From: Nostoc commune NIES-4072
GTDB lineage: Bacteria; Cyanobacteriota; Cyanobacteriia; Cyanobacteriales; Nostocaceae
DNA length: 64,000 bases
Direction: 5' to 3'
Assembly (NCBI RefSeq): GCF_003113895.1
Contig: NZ_BDUD01000001.1
Location: forward strand, 5,309,608 to 5,373,607
Every line of letters starts with the position of its first letter. The stretch's first letter is position 1. The notes below the pieces were generated by a model. It ran no database searches, was not told where the DNA came from, and was given only the letters and a program-made list of their open reading frames with translations. Both the position numbers and the translations under genes were made by a program. Shown here piece after piece: positions 1 to 9,730 of this stretch.

Positions 1-495
1 GAGGCGCTATCATTGGGATTAATAGATGCGATCGCACCTACTAAGCAACTCCGTCTTGCCCGCTTTTTGCGTAACCTTGAAGCCCGCACTATTGCTGCTG
101 CTAAAATTATCGACCACTATACCTTCCAAATGGCGACAACACAGGGACTAACAGCATTGCTCAAAAGTCCCGTCCTCCAGTTTGTTTCTACGCTCTCAAC
201 CGGATCTCCAACCCTAGCATATATGCTGGCACAGCAAATTCCCGTGGAACAATTGCCGATTGTGATTGGCAAACTCCAAATGGGATATGAGCTTTTCTCG
301 CTCTTGAATACAAGTAACCCTAACCCGCTCAACTTTGAATTGCTATCCCTCTGGCCGCTACTGCTGGAAAATTCCGCTTCACCCGATCACAACGCCTGGG
401 CATTTGGTCACGCCTTAGTAGAATACTGGACTCAAAATTTAACGGTTGAACAACTCCAAGAGCGATTTGAGTATTATCTGTCGATTGCTAAATAA
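1..495 (+). CDS. C-terminal part of an unrecognised protein (runs off left edge)
   Basis: The reading frame is open from the first base of the window, so this is the C-terminal 164 residues of a longer protein whose start lies outside. A TTG at base 13 is the first possible start inside the window, but nothing marks it as one. The sequence is largely helical and soluble, with no membrane segment, signal or catalytic motif that I recognise. It ends with LQERFEYYLSIAK and a TAA. The base composition and HIP1 sites match the neighbouring chromosomal genes. I do not assign a family. Confidence 0.6.
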   Translation, partial: EALSLGLIDAIAPTKQLRLARFLRNLEARTIAAAKIIDHYTFQMATTQGLTALLKSPVLQFVSTLSTGSPTLAYMLAQQIPVEQLPIVIGKLQMGYELFSLLNTSNPNPLNFELLSLWPLLLENSASPDHNAWAFGHALVEYWTQNLTVEQLQERFEYYLSIAK

Positions 496-875
496 TTAGG
501 ACTTAGGCACTGTACAAAAATACTATCTTGTGTATTAACGGAATTTGGTCTTCAAAAGCTTGAACGACCAACTTCAGATAGAGTGCGATCGCTAAAAAAT
601 CCTCACACTATGATATACACCGAAATATCTCCTAACCATAACGGGATACACTTACGCGTCTTTCATCTTCACAATTAGCTATTTAAGTATATCTACGAGG
701 CAATATTGATTATAGTTAAGTATATTTATACCATAAGTACAAAAAACCCAAAATGCGGTAACGGGTCATAGTCTCAACATCAAAGTTCAGATTACGATTA
801 ATAGTAGGTGTCTGCTGAAACCTACCCGCCTTACCTGAGTTTTTACTCAGACATCTCTTTTGTTCGGAGTTATTT
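496..875. other. Intergenic region, no gene seen
   Basis: These 380 bases lie between the partial gene and the sensor kinase. One HIP1-like site is present and both strands are interrupted by stops. The last 30 bases hold the ribosome-binding GGAG of the kinase. No hairpin terminator or recognised operator was seen. Confidence 0.5.
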
Positions 876-2549
876 ATGAAAAATATATTACAAACCTGCA
901 TCTCACAAGAACAGAATTCACATCAGAGTTATAGTATTTCGTCTTACAATAGACTGCTTTTGGTTGTGAAGGATTTGGCTTGTGTACGGACTATTGAGGA
1001 AATTATTGAGATTGTGCGTTTAGCTGCTCGCGATCTGACTAATGCTGATGGGGTAACTTTTGTACTGCGGGATGGTGAATGTTGCCACTACGTCGATGAA
1101 AACGCCATCGGCCCACTTTGGAAAGGTATGCGTTTTCCGCTCAGGTCTTGCATCTCCGGTTGGGCGATGCTCAATAAACAAGCAGCCGTGATTGAAGACA
1201 TTTACCAGGATGCTCGAATTCCGATTGAGGCTTATAAAGTAACTTTTGTCAAGAGTTTGGTGATGGTTCCCATACGGATTTCTGATCCACTGGGTGCGAT
1301 TGGAGCTTACTGGAGTACACGCCACCGGGCCACATCCGAAGAGATAGAACTGCTTGAGATTTTGACCGATACTACAGCAGTTGCGATCGCAAACGTTCAA
1401 CTTTTCCAGAAATTGACGAATCAAAACGCCCTTAAAGATAAATTTATTGCGATGCTAGCTCACGAGTTGAGAAATCCCGTTGCTCCCATTTCAAATGGGG
1501 TTCAGCTTCTCAAATTAAAGCTAGGCGAGACTGGTGCAGTCGGACAAACAGTTTTAATGATGCAACACCAGATTAAGCACCTCTCGAAATTGATCGATGA
1601 GTTACTTGATGTATCGTCCATTACTTATGGGAAGATTTCATTAAACCTGGAGAAAGTTAATTTGGTGGAATTGGTTCGCCAAAGTCTCAATGACCATGCA
1701 CAAGCAATAAAGAGATCGAACCTTAACGTAGTCCAAAACCTACCGAACAAGCCTCTGTGGGCTTATGTTGACCCGACACGGTTCTTCCAAGTTTTTGGGA
1801 ACCTTCTTGATAACGCCTTAAAGTTTTCCCAGCCAGATGGGACGATCTGGGTGGATCTCTCATTTATTCCAGGTGAAAATGGCTTAGGTAGTGTAGGGGT
1901 TTTATCTGTAAGAGACTCAGGCATAGGGATAGATCCGACAATTTTACCAGAACTATTTGAGCCGTTTACCCAAGCCGATCGCAGTTTAGACCGTTCGAGG
2001 GGCGGGTTAGGTCTGGGACTCTCGGTAGTAAAAAGTCTTGTAGAACTTCATGGTGGTAATGTTGAAGCCTCAAGTAGAGGGATTAATTTGGGAGCAGAAT
2101 TCAAAGTTACTCTTCCTGTATGCGAAGAGATTACAGCTTGGGATAACGACCCGGAGATTATAGAAGAGGCTAAAAAATCGTTGAAGATTTTAGTCATCGA
2201 AGATAACGACGATTCAGCTGTAACATTACAAGCAGTGCTTGAGCATTTTGGGCATGAGGTTTCCATTGCCAATAATGGAATTTCAGGGGTACAAACTGCA
2301 AGAGAGCTTGAGCCTCATGTGATTATTTGTGACATCGGACTTCCCGAAATGGATGGATTCGCCGTTGCACAAGAACTGAGTAAAGATTCTAAATTTAATC
2401 ACTCAATTTTGATTGCACTCACTGGCTACGGTGGCCAAGAGGATCGGGATCTGGCGCTGAAGTCTGGTTTTAAATGTCACTTGACTAAGCCAGTGGACTT
2501 TGAAATACTTACCGCAGAAATTGATCGATACTTTCTCATGAATGTGTAA
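876..2549 (+). CDS. Hybrid sensor histidine kinase (GAF-HisKA-HATPase-REC)
   Basis: This 557-residue protein is a soluble hybrid two-component kinase. A GAF-like sensor domain covers about residues 30-178. The HisKA dimerisation helix carries the phospho-acceptor His196 in AHELRNP. The ATPase domain has the N box GNLLDNALKF (308-317), the G1 box DSGIGI and the G2 stretch RGGLGLGLS (about 375-383). A C-terminal receiver domain (about 436-553) has acidic Asp443, phospho-acceptor Asp486, Thr516 and Lys538. There is no signal peptide or membrane segment, so it acts in the cytoplasm. The GAF domain shows no obvious bilin-binding context, so its ligand is unknown. The output partner is not next door: the flanking genes are an unknown protein and a DUF29 protein. 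The ATG at 876 follows GGAG at a good distance. Confidence 0.93.
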   Translation: MKNILQTCISQEQNSHQSYSISSYNRLLLVVKDLACVRTIEEIIEIVRLAARDLTNADGVTFVLRDGECCHYVDENAIGPLWKGMRFPLRSCISGWAMLNKQAAVIEDIYQDARIPIEAYKVTFVKSLVMVPIRISDPLGAIGAYWSTRHRATSEEIELLEILTDTTAVAIANVQLFQKLTNQNALKDKFIAMLAHELRNPVAPISNGVQLLKLKLGETGAVGQTVLMMQHQIKHLSKLIDELLDVSSITYGKISLNLEKVNLVELVRQSLNDHAQAIKRSNLNVVQNLPNKPLWAYVDPTRFFQVFGNLLDNALKFSQPDGTIWVDLSFIPGENGLGSVGVLSVRDSGIGIDPTILPELFEPFTQADRSLDRSRGGLGLGLSVVKSLVELHGGNVEASSRGINLGAEFKVTLPVCEEITAWDNDPEIIEEAKKSLKILVIEDNDDSAVTLQAVLEHFGHEVSIANNGISGVQTARELEPHVIICDIGLPEMDGFAVAQELSKDSKFNHSILIALTGYGGQEDRDLALKSGFKCHLTKPVDFEILTAEIDRYFLMNV

Positions 2550-2574
2550 GCGTAGCCCATCGTAGACATCGCTT

Positions 2575-3033
2575 TTATCCCATTAAATTATCAGTTGCAG
2601 GCTCACCCGGATAAAAGCGATCGCTCAAAATTTCCTCAAAAGGATATAAACATTGCTGGGGAAAAGTTGAGAGTGGCAGATTAGTTTCTCCTGATGCTAA
2701 ATCCCTAGCATTTTCATAAGATTCCTGGAGTGCTTCTTCAAGGTAAGGTTTCAGACTAGGATTTTCGCTCAACAACTTGATAATTTCCCGTCGTTGTACT
2801 CTAATTGTTGCTAACCAACTACGACTGCGTTGCTTTGGTTGATATTCCCATTTGAGCAAATGTCCAATTAATATACTAAGACGATTTCTCAATTCTTGGC
2901 GTTCCTTTCTTCCCAAAGATTCAATTTCCTCAATTAAATTTGGCAAGTCAAGCAGGTTCCATTGGTGACAACGCAGAAGGTTAGCCTGTTCTTGAGTCCA
3001 ACTGTAAAAGTCTGCTTTATACAAGTTTTGCAT
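2575..3033 (-). CDS. DUF29 family protein
   Basis: This 152-residue protein matches the cyanobacterial DUF29 family in length and pattern. The N-terminus YKADFYSWTQEQANLL, the helix LPNLIEEIESLGRKER and the segment LLKWEYQP are typical. The family is often found in many copies in Nostocales genomes. It has been linked by neighbourhood to toxin-antitoxin-like or nuclease genes, but its function is not established. It is convergent with the upstream kinase, with about 25 bases between stop codons. The ATG at 3033 is the only good start. Confidence 0.85.
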   Translation of the reverse strand: MQNLYKADFYSWTQEQANLLRCHQWNLLDLPNLIEEIESLGRKERQELRNRLSILIGHLLKWEYQPKQRSRSWLATIRVQRREIIKLLSENPSLKPYLEEALQESYENARDLASGETNLPLSTFPQQCLYPFEEILSDRFYPGEPATDNLMG

Positions 3034-3162
3034 CCGTTTTTTGCCGTTTTTCAGGTTTGTAGTGTCTATATAATTTCAAAATTCATAATTGTGTTTCAGA
3101 TAGAAATTTAAAGCTTATTTGAAAAATGACTGTCTCCATAAGCATCAAGTACGAAGTACGAA

Positions 3163-4272
3163 TTAGAAAGTCAGCACGCTACGAATTGATTCACCTTTGT
3201 GCATTAATTCAAAAGCATCATTAATTTGCTCAATCGGCATCACATGGGTAATTAAATCATCAATACTTATCTTACCTTCCATATACCAATCAACAATTTT
3301 TGGCACATCTGTACGTCCTCTCGCGCCACCAAATGCTGAACCTTTCCAAACGCGCCCAGTTACTAATTGAAAAGGACGAGTGCTAATTTCTTGTCCAGCA
3401 CCAGCAACACCAATAATCACACTGACACCCCAACCTTTATGGCAGCATTCTAATGCTTGACGCATAATTTTGACATTACCGATACATTCAAAACTGTAAT
3501 CAGCACCGCCTTTTGTTAAATCAACCAGATAGGGAACTAAATCACCCTCTACTTCCTGGGGATTGACAAAGTGCGTCATGCCAAACTTTTCGGCTATTGC
3601 GCGTTTGCTGGGGTTAATATCCACGCCGACAATCATATTTGCCCCTACCATCCGCGCCGCTTGGATGACATTTAAACCAATACCACCCAAGCCGAAAACT
3701 ACAATATTTGCTCCCGGTTCCACCTTGGCAGTATTTATGACTGCACCAACACCAGTCGTCACACCACAGCCAATGTAACAAACCTTATCAAATGGGGCGT
3801 CTTCCCGAATTTTTGCCAGGGCGATTTCTGGTAGCACCGTATAGTTAGCAAAAGTGGATGTACCCATATAATGATGAATCATCTGTCCATCAATGCTAAA
3901 GCGGCTAGTGCCATCGGGCATAACACCGCGTCCTTGAGTTAAGCGAATGGCTTGACAAAGATTCGTTTTAAAACTCAAACAATATTCGCACTGGCGGCAT
4001 TCGGGAGTGTATAAAGGAATTACATGATCCCCTGGTTTGAGACTGGTGACACCAGCGCCTACCTCCACTACCACACCAGCACCTTCATGCCCCAAAATTG
4101 CCGGAAATAAACCTTCAGGATCGTCACCAGATAGGGTAAAAGCGTCCGTATGGCAAACTCCGCTTGCTTTCACCTCAACTAACACTTCGCCTGCTTTTGC
4201 CCCAGATAGTTGAACGGTTTCAATTGTCAATGGCTTACCTGCGCTGTAAGCTACTGCTGCTTTAACTTCCAA
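3163..4272 (-). CDS. frmA: S-(hydroxymethyl)glutathione dehydrogenase / class III alcohol dehydrogenase
   Basis: This 369-residue zinc-dependent dehydrogenase oxidises S-hydroxymethylglutathione to S-formylglutathione with NAD and so detoxifies formaldehyde. It may also reduce S-nitrosoglutathione. The catalytic zinc site is visible as Cys in SGVCHTD, the GHEGAGVV motif and a second Cys in YIGCGVTTG. The structural zinc cluster is CRQCEYC plus a nearby Cys. The Rossmann motif is GLGGIGLN, followed by VDINPSK with the Asp that selects NAD over NADP. Length is standard for class III enzymes. The gene is monocistronic; no esterase partner (frmB/fghA) is adjacent. The symbol adhC is used for the same enzyme. 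Confidence 0.93.
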   Translation of the reverse strand: MEVKAAVAYSAGKPLTIETVQLSGAKAGEVLVEVKASGVCHTDAFTLSGDDPEGLFPAILGHEGAGVVVEVGAGVTSLKPGDHVIPLYTPECRQCEYCLSFKTNLCQAIRLTQGRGVMPDGTSRFSIDGQMIHHYMGTSTFANYTVLPEIALAKIREDAPFDKVCYIGCGVTTGVGAVINTAKVEPGANIVVFGLGGIGLNVIQAARMVGANMIVGVDINPSKRAIAEKFGMTHFVNPQEVEGDLVPYLVDLTKGGADYSFECIGNVKIMRQALECCHKGWGVSVIIGVAGAGQEISTRPFQLVTGRVWKGSAFGGARGRTDVPKIVDWYMEGKISIDDLITHVMPIEQINDAFELMHKGESIRSVLTF

Positions 4273-4298
4273 TGTCAGCGCTCCTATATAGTTTTGTT

Positions 4299-4380
4299 AT
4301 TGGGCATTGGGGATTGGGCATTGGGGATTGGGCATTGGGGATTGGGCATTGGGGATTGGGCATTGGGGATTGGGCATTGG
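4299..4380 (+). repeat. 14-bp tandem repeat (TTGGGCATTGGGGA units)
   Basis: Nearly six head-to-tail copies of a 14-bp unit made from two heptamers, TTGGGCA and TTGGGGA, lie just upstream of the dehydrogenase start. This is the short tandemly repeated repetitive sequence class typical of heterocystous cyanobacteria. The same heptamers recur at about 30360-30437 and, inverted, inside rimM. Confidence 0.9.
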
Positions 4381-4480
4381 AAAGAGGACTTGGGGACAAG
4401 GAGAAACACTTGTTGCAAGTTCTGATTTAAGTCGCCTTGTCCCCTTGTCCCCTTGTCTCCCCTGCTCCTTCCCTAATACC
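4381..4480 (+). repeat. Dispersed GGGGACAAGG-type repeat, copy 1
   Basis: This segment contains AGAGGACTTGGGGACAAGG, a central ACTTGTTGCAAGTTCTGA block and a run of CCTTGTCCCC units. An inverted copy with the same order of blocks lies at about 38275-38392 upstream of ftsH, which marks it as a dispersed repeat rather than gene-specific control DNA. Confidence 0.7.
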
Positions 4481-4513
4481 CTTTAGCCATTGAGCGTATA
4501 ATACACTTTTTTG

Positions 4514-4640
4514 ACACTCCCCATGCCTGAAGGCAGGGGATTCCAGCGTCACTGACGCTCCTTGCTTTTACTGGACTTGCGTCCAACAGAAGTAGAGGGA
4601 ACATCTCGACTGGCGTTACTTCCCGGATGCCCTCCGGTAG
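4514..4640 (-). ncRNA. Expected omega (re)RNA scaffold region of tnpB
   Basis: In characterised IS200/IS605 elements the guide RNA is transcribed from the 3' end of tnpB through the right end, with the guide copied from flanking DNA. Here that corresponds to the last part of tnpB plus the hairpin with arms CCCCATGCC and GGCAGGGG. The guide would be the leftward sequence just outside, starting around 4513. Position is inferred from the family layout; the 5' limit is not visible. Confidence 0.4.
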
Positions 4641-5727
4641 CGTTTGCACGACCTAAAATTACTTTGGCAGCATTCACATCACGTTGTTCAACGTGACCAC
4701 AATGCAAGCAAGAATGAGTTCTAGTACTAAGTGATTTCTGAACTCTAGCACCACAGTTACTACATTCTTGACTGGTGAAATGAGGGGGGACAGCAATTAT
4801 TTCCCGACCTAATTTCTCTCCAAAGTATTCAAGCCACTGGCGGAAGTTGTACCAAGACGCATCAGAAATACTCTTGGCAAGTTTGTGGTTTCTCACCAAC
4901 CCACTAACATTTAAATCTTCCAAGACAACCTTAGCGTTAGCTAGGCATAAGTTACGCGCCAATTTTTTGGCGTGTTCATTCCTTCGTCGAGTTACTTTCA
5001 AATGTTTACGAGCATAAACACCACGAGCTTTCCTTCTACCAGATGACCCCTTTTTCTTTTTATAAATTTTACGCTGAACCCGTTTGATATCTTTCTCAGC
5101 TTTACGCAAGTATCGCGGGTTTTCTTCATGCTTGCCGAAAGAATCAGAGTAGAAGTATTCCAATCCCACATCAATACCAATAACAGAATTAGTTAATGGT
5201 GCTTCCTGCTTGTTATCAACTTTTACGCAAAACTGCACATAATACCCATCTGCACGACGAACGATCCTAACTCTTTTGATTAGCTCAACAGGATAAGTAT
5301 GGATATCCCACTTGCCCAATAATTTGAGTTCACCAATACCTTTCTTGTCAGTGAATGTTATTCGTCGTTTTGTTGGGTGTAATTTCCAAGACTGTTGTTT
5401 GTATTCAACAGAGCGACTATGTTTTTTAAATCTTGGATAGCCCTTCAATCCTTGCTTTTTAGTTTTGCAGTTGTCGTAGAAACGCTTGATAGCACGTTCT
5501 ACATTCTCAACAGATGCTTGGCAAGCATGACTGCTCAAATCTCTCACGAATTCATATTCTGCTCTTAATTGAGTGTTGTATTGGTACAATTCTTTCTTGC
5601 CAATACCACGATTATCTATCCAATATCTAAGCACTTTATTTCTGACAAACTGACTTGTGCGAATAGCTTCATCTATAGCTTTTGCTTGTGGTTTTTTGAC
5701 AACTGCTTTGTACTCCATTACTAACAC
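4549..5727 (-). CDS. tnpB: TnpB, RNA-guided RuvC nuclease of IS200/IS605
   Basis: This 392-residue protein is a complete TnpB, the transposon-encoded RNA-guided DNA nuclease related to Cas12. The split RuvC site is present as Asp186 (GIDVGLEY), Glu270 (VVLEDLN) and Asp350 (QRDVNAA). The zinc finger has Cys322, Cys325, Cys340 and Cys343. The helical N-terminal part and the Lys/Arg-rich stretch at 220-260 are normal for the family. The GTG at 5727 is preceded by a strong AAGGAGGTGAT; an ATG three codons later is also possible. The 3' end of the gene and the adjacent right-end hairpin should encode the guide (omega/reRNA), as in characterised relatives. Confidence 0.93.
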   Translation of the reverse strand: MLVMEYKAVVKKPQAKAIDEAIRTSQFVRNKVLRYWIDNRGIGKKELYQYNTQLRAEYEFVRDLSSHACQASVENVERAIKRFYDNCKTKKQGLKGYPRFKKHSRSVEYKQQSWKLHPTKRRITFTDKKGIGELKLLGKWDIHTYPVELIKRVRIVRRADGYYVQFCVKVDNKQEAPLTNSVIGIDVGLEYFYSDSFGKHEENPRYLRKAEKDIKRVQRKIYKKKKGSSGRRKARGVYARKHLKVTRRRNEHAKKLARNLCLANAKVVLEDLNVSGLVRNHKLAKSISDASWYNFRQWLEYFGEKLGREIIAVPPHFTSQECSNCGARVQKSLSTRTHSCLHCGHVEQRDVNAAKVILGRANATGGHPGSNASRDVPSTSVGRKSSKSKERQ

Positions 5728-5805
5728 TCTTAAATCACCTCCTTGATATACAGCATTACCTGAAATACTATATAGTTACAGGCTATATAATGTCAACAAG
5801 GTTCC

Positions 5806-6201
5806 ATGCAAAAGTTTAAATCAAACAACAATGTTGTTTATTCGTGTAAATATCATGTTATTTTTTGCCCTAAATACAGAAGGCCAGTGCTTGTGAATGC
5901 AATCGCCTCTCGACTGAAAGAGTTGCTTGCTCAAATAGCAATTGACATTAAAGTTGAAATTATAGAGATGGAAATAATGCCAGATCATGTACATTTACTA
6001 GTAGAAGTTGACCCGCAATTTGGAATACACCGTGTTGTGAAGAGATTCAAAGGTGCGACTTCTAGGTATTTGCGATTAGAATTTCCAGAGTTGAAAAGTA
6101 GATTACCTACTTTGTGGACTAATTCTTATTTTGTTTCGACAGTGGGAGGCGCACCACTGGAAGCGGTGAAAATGTACATCCAAAACCAAAAAGAAACTTG
6201 A
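5806..6201 (+). CDS. tnpA: TnpA, Y1 HUH transposase of IS200/IS605
   Basis: This 131-residue protein is the single-strand transposase of the element. The HUH metal motif is HVHLLVE (about residue 60) and the catalytic tyrosine lies in the C-terminal helix VKMYIQNQKE. The length and the start KYHVIFCPKYRRPVL are standard for the family. The ATG at 5806 faces away from tnpB, with about 78 bases between the two starts holding both promoters. It acts on hairpin ends as a dimer to excise and insert single-stranded circles. Confidence 0.93.
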   Translation: MQKFKSNNNVVYSCKYHVIFCPKYRRPVLVNAIASRLKELLAQIAIDIKVEIIEMEIMPDHVHLLVEVDPQFGIHRVVKRFKGATSRYLRLEFPELKSRLPTLWTNSYFVSTVGGAPLEAVKMYIQNQKET

Positions 6202-6490
6202 CGGCGATAGCGTAGCGGTAGCGAGTCATCGAGCGTCTTGAAATCGCCAACGGCTAACCCCCATAAATGAATTTAGGGGCTAGCCCGCCGTTGCTACTTT
6301 GGTCTCACTTAATCCTATTTACTAAGGATGATCGTCCCTATATCGATAAATATTACTTTGTTAAAATATCATTCTCTAGCTAGATTGGTTAAAGGCGGCA
6401 ACAGCTGTTTTGACAACGATGTAAACTGGATGTCAGCAGCAACCCCCAAATAATTTGTCCACCCTCGATTAATACATTTTGTCACAGCTT
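6202..6490. other. IS right end and avtA leader
   Basis: The first ~90 bases contain the subterminal hairpin of the insertion sequence. The rest leads into the aminotransferase gene. No operator or terminator was recognised in the last 190 bases. Confidence 0.5.
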
Positions 6491-7774
6491 ATGAACCCTG
6501 CCCTAACTCAAATTGGCGCTCAAATGTCCAACCTGACTGGCGTCAGAGCAATCATGAAGGATATTATCGAAACATTACGAGCAGGTGCAGGGCAGCAGTT
6601 TATTAATTTGAGTGCTGGTAATCCGTTGATTTTGCCAGAGGTAGAGCAATTATGGCGGGATTGTACTGCACAGCTTTTGGCTAGCCCAGAATATGGTGAG
6701 GTAGTTTGTCGCTACGGCTCAAGTCAGGGCTATGCACCGTTAGTTGAAGCGATCGCCAACGACTTTAACAAACGCTACGGGTTAAACTTAAGCGATCGCA
6801 ATATCCTCATCACCCCCGGTAGTCAAACCCTCTACTTCTACGCCGTGAATAGCTTCGGTGGCTATAACCCTAGCGGCGAGTTAAAACAAATCGTTTTGCC
6901 CCTCAGCCCTGACTACACCGGTTACGGCGGCATCTGCTTAGTTCCAAAAGCCTTAATTGCTTACAAACCGACTCTGGATATTGATGAAGTCGCCCACCGA
7001 TTTAAATATCGCCCCGACTTCAGCCAACTGTCGATTACAGAAGATACGGGTTGTGTCCTCTTCTCTCGCCCTTGTAATCCCACTGGTAACGTCCTCACTG
7101 ATGATGAGGTGAAAAAGATTGCTGCCCTGGCTTCGCCTTACAATTTGCCCGTATTAATTGATTCCGCTTATGCGCCTCCCTTCCCGGCATTGAATTTTAC
7201 CGAAATGACACCAGTGTTTGGTGATAATATTTTACACTGCATGAGTTTATCAAAAGCTGGATTACCAGGAGAAAGGGTTGGTATTGCCATTGGGGATGAA
7301 AAGTGGATTGAAGTGCTAGAGTGTTTCCAAGCAAATATTGGTCTTCATTCTTCACGTTACGGCCAAGCGATCGCAGCTCTTGCAATTAAATCTGGCGCTT
7401 TAGTGGAAATTTCTCACACTGTCATCCGTCCCTTTTACCAAAATAAATTTACTGTTTTAGAAACCAGCTTAGAACAAGCGATGCCCAAGAATTTACCTTG
7501 GTTCCTCCATCGCGGTGAAGGAGCAATTTTTGCTTGGTTGTGGTTACAGGATCTACCCATCAGTGACTGGGAATTTTACCAGCAACTCAAGCAAGTAGGT
7601 GTGATTATTGTCCCTGGAAGTACCTTCTTCCCCGGTTTAGAGGAAGAGTGGGCCCACAAGCACCAATGCTTCCGCATCAGCCTTACAGGCACCGATGAAG
7701 AGATTGCCACTGCTATGCAACGTTTAGCAAAAGTGGCTGAAGAAGCTTATAAAGGTGCGGCGGTGACTGCTTAG
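6491..7774 (+). CDS. avtA: Valine-pyruvate aminotransferase
   Basis: This 427-residue PLP-dependent fold-type I aminotransferase interconverts valine and pyruvate with 2-oxoisovalerate and alanine. The PLP lysine is in [13 protein letters not shown], the substrate-recognition NPTGNV follows SRPC, and ITPGSQ sits at the cofactor phosphate region. The sequence follows AvtA more closely than aspartate aminotransferases (for example [13 protein letters not shown] near the N-terminus). I chose the ATG at 6491; a TTG four codons upstream is possible but has poor context. It lies 14 bases before rimM in the same direction, so the two may be cotranscribed. Confidence 0.88.
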   Translation: MNPALTQIGAQMSNLTGVRAIMKDIIETLRAGAGQQFINLSAGNPLILPEVEQLWRDCTAQLLASPEYGEVVCRYGSSQGYAPLVEAIANDFNKRYGLNLSDRNILITPGSQTLYFYAVNSFGGYNPSGELKQIVLPLSPDYTGYGGICLVPKALIAYKPTLDIDEVAHRFKYRPDFSQLSITEDTGCVLFSRPCNPTGNVLTDDEVKKIAALASPYNLPVLIDSAYAPPFPALNFTEMTPVFGDNILHCMSLSKAGLPGERVGIAIGDEKWIEVLECFQANIGLHSSRYGQAIAALAIKSGALVEISHTVIRPFYQNKFTVLETSLEQAMPKNLPWFLHRGEGAIFAWLWLQDLPISDWEFYQQLKQVGVIIVPGSTFFPGLEEEWAHKHQCFRISLTGTDEEIATAMQRLAKVAEEAYKGAAVTA

Positions 7775-7788
7775 TAGGGAAAATAGAA

Positions 7789-8496
7789 ATGAAATACGAA
7801 GAAGCAAATAAAGAGATAGGGAGCAGAGGCGCAGAGGCGCCCAGGAGTAGAGGAGTAAGAGGAAAATCAAAAAAATCCAATCCCCAATCCCCAGTCCCCA
7901 GCCCCCAATCCCCAGCCCCTAATCTCGACAATTGGCTAGAAATTGGTACGATTGTTTCCCCTCAAGGGTTGTCTGGAGAATTACGGGTTTATCCTGTATC
8001 TGACTTCCCCGAAAGATTTGAGGTGGCGGGAAAACGTTGGTTGTTGCGCTCAGGTGACACAGAACCGCAACCAATCGAATTATTAACAGGACGTTATATC
8101 AGTAACAAAAACTTGTATGTGATCAAATTAGCTGGCGTGGAAAATTGCGATCAGGCGGAGGCGTTGCGCGGTTGTAAATTAATGGTTCCAGCAAGCGATC
8201 GCCCCCAACTAGGCGAAGATGAATATCATGTCCTCGATTTGATTGGCTTGGAAGTCTTCATGCAAGCATCTGGCGAACTCGTGGGTACGGTGGTAGACAT
8301 CATCCCGGCTGGCAATGATTTGTTAGAAGTAAAATTGCATCTATCTTTTGCCACTGACAAAGGACAAACAACAAATGACAAAAAACAAAAGACTGTTTTG
8401 ATTCCATTTGTGGAAGCGATCGCACCAGTAGTAAACTTAAAATCCAATCGGATTGAAATTACGCCACCGCCTGGGTTATTAGAAATTAATAATTAG
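7789..8496 (+). CDS. rimM: Ribosome maturation factor RimM
   Basis: RimM binds S19 and helps mature the 30S head domain. The 235-residue protein has the N-terminal RimM domain (from [20 protein letters not shown], about residue 49) and a PRC-barrel ending in VEAIAPVV...ITPPPGLLE. It is longer than usual in two places. About 45 N-terminal residues are low complexity and include [13 protein letters not shown], encoded by the inverted form of the local heptamer repeats (about 7876-7920). A loop in the barrel (about residues 186-202) is encoded by TGACAAAGGACAAACAAC-like repeat DNA. Both inserts keep the frame. No later in-frame ATG precedes the domain, so 7789 is the likely start. Confidence 0.9.
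   Translation: MKYEEANKEIGSRGAEAPRSRGVRGKSKKSNPQSPVPSPQSPAPNLDNWLEIGTIVSPQGLSGELRVYPVSDFPERFEVAGKRWLLRSGDTEPQPIELLTGRYISNKNLYVIKLAGVENCDQAEALRGCKLMVPASDRPQLGEDEYHVLDLIGLEVFMQASGELVGTVVDIIPAGNDLLEVKLHLSFATDKGQTTNDKKQKTVLIPFVEAIAPVVNLKSNRIEITPPPGLLEINN
7876..7920 (+). repeat. Heptamer repeat inside rimM coding sequence
   Basis: A run of CCCCAATCCCCAGTCCCC-type heptamers, the complement of the TTGGGGA repeats seen elsewhere in the window, is translated as a Pro/Ser/Gln linker in RimM. Confidence 0.8.
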
Positions 8497-8524
8497 GTTA
8501 TTCCTTAAGCTGCTTTAATTAATC

Positions 8525-9583
8525 TTAATCTCCAGTTTTTTCTTGACAACTTGCGTTTAAATCAAAACTTTGACATTCTGTAGCTTCTAGTAATTGCCTA
8601 ACCGTATTACTACGCTGGCAACTAATTAAAGTTGCCCCCATTGCAACCAGTGTAATAATAGTCGCTAATCCCAATAAAGTAGCTCGTTTTCTAGGTATTA
8701 TTTTCTTGATTAAAGTATCTATCTTGGTGGCATTACCAATAACCTGAATTGGCCCAAGTGCTTCCAAAGCAACAGCTGCATTAGCATAACGACGTTTCCG
8801 TTTGCGTTCCACCATTTTCATCAACCACGACCGAAAACGCGGACTAATTTGAGGAACTAATTGCTGACATTTAAAGCAATAGTTATCATCAATTAATTTC
8901 CCAATCTCAACAGAACGGGTATTAGTAAGTAAGCAAATCAATGTTGCTCCTAAGCTATATAAATCTGATGCCTCAGTTAGGGAATGGCCAAACTGTTCCT
9001 CTGGTGGCATAAAACCTGGAGTTCCTGCTACAAAGCTACTTAGAGCTACTTTTGCACCCTGTATCCTAGCCAAACCAAAATCAACCAGATAAGCATTTAG
9101 TTGCTCATCAACCAAAATATTCTCTGGCTTAATATCACGATGAATAATTGGCGGAATTTGCTTTTGTAGATAAACTAAAATCTCTAAAATTGACAAAGCA
9201 ATTTGCTTTATTTCCTCTGGATTAAAGCTGCTCGTTAAGCCTAAAGATGGGGCCTTTTTATATTCCTGAACTAGATAAAAAGCCCCTGGTATTTCAAAAG
9301 AATCTAGATAGCGAGGGATGCGAGAATGATTTAGTTGCTGCAAAATTTCGATTTCGCGCTGATATGCTTTCACACCTGATAAATCAGCATCCACACGAGC
9401 AAAACAAAATTCTTTAATCACCACCTGTTGCTTAGAGTTGAGGACATTAGCTAAGTAAGTAATGCGCCCCCCTTCTCGGTTGCGTCCTAGTTCGCTGATA
9501 ACTTGATAGCCTTGTTTGGAAAAATCTGGATGGTGATTTAAGGGAATTGCCCCTTTATGTCCATTACGCACATCAAGCTCCAT
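8525..9583 (-). CDS. Serine/threonine protein kinase, membrane-anchored at the C-terminus
   Basis: This protein of about 352 residues is a bacterial eukaryotic-type kinase. Visible elements are the glycine-rich loop GRNREGGRITYLA, the ATP lysine in VVIKEF, the catalytic loop HRDIKPEN, the metal DFGLAR motif and the activation-segment end AGTPGFMPPEE. A single membrane span (LLGLATIITLVAMGATLI) near the C-terminus leaves a short outer tail with three cysteines. It therefore probably signals from the cytoplasmic face of a membrane. No substrate is evident from neighbours. The ATG at 9583 (MELDVRNG) is preferred; a TTG 12 codons upstream is possible. Confidence 0.9.
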   Translation of the reverse strand: MELDVRNGHKGAIPLNHHPDFSKQGYQVISELGRNREGGRITYLANVLNSKQQVVIKEFCFARVDADLSGVKAYQREIEILQQLNHSRIPRYLDSFEIPGAFYLVQEYKKAPSLGLTSSFNPEEIKQIALSILEILVYLQKQIPPIIHRDIKPENILVDEQLNAYLVDFGLARIQGAKVALSSFVAGTPGFMPPEEQFGHSLTEASDLYSLGATLICLLTNTRSVEIGKLIDDNYCFKCQQLVPQISPRFRSWLMKMVERKRKRRYANAAVALEALGPIQVIGNATKIDTLIKKIIPRKRATLLGLATIITLVAMGATLISCQRSNTVRQLLEATECQSFDLNASCQEKTGD

Positions 9584-9730
9584 TACACACCATACGAGTT
9601 TGATTCTGTCAAGGTGCAATTATAAAGATTAAGATCAACTCTCCCAGATTGTTAGCACCATTTCTACCCTACACAGGCCAAGGCGCATCGGCTGAAAGTG
9701 TCTTTGCATTTGCGTCTTGGCGGGAAATTC

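Larger units (their letters stand above)
4514..6290. mobile_element. IS200/IS605-type insertion sequence with divergent tnpA and tnpB
   Basis: The element holds a Y1-transposase gene (right) and a TnpB gene (left) pointing away from each other, the layout of the IS605 group. The left boundary has TTGACACTCCCC followed by a hairpin with arms CCCCATGCC and GGCAGGGG (about 4520-4543). The right boundary has a second imperfect hairpin with arms around GGCTAACCCCC and GGGGCTAGCC (about 6254-6288). Such subterminal hairpins replace terminal inverted repeats in this family. Both genes are intact, so the element may still be active. Exact end points are approximate. Confidence 0.85.

Noticed and set aside
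4299..4380. Promoter or G-quadruplex control element of frmA
   Set aside because: The same heptamers occur at unrelated places, so a gene-specific role is not supported.
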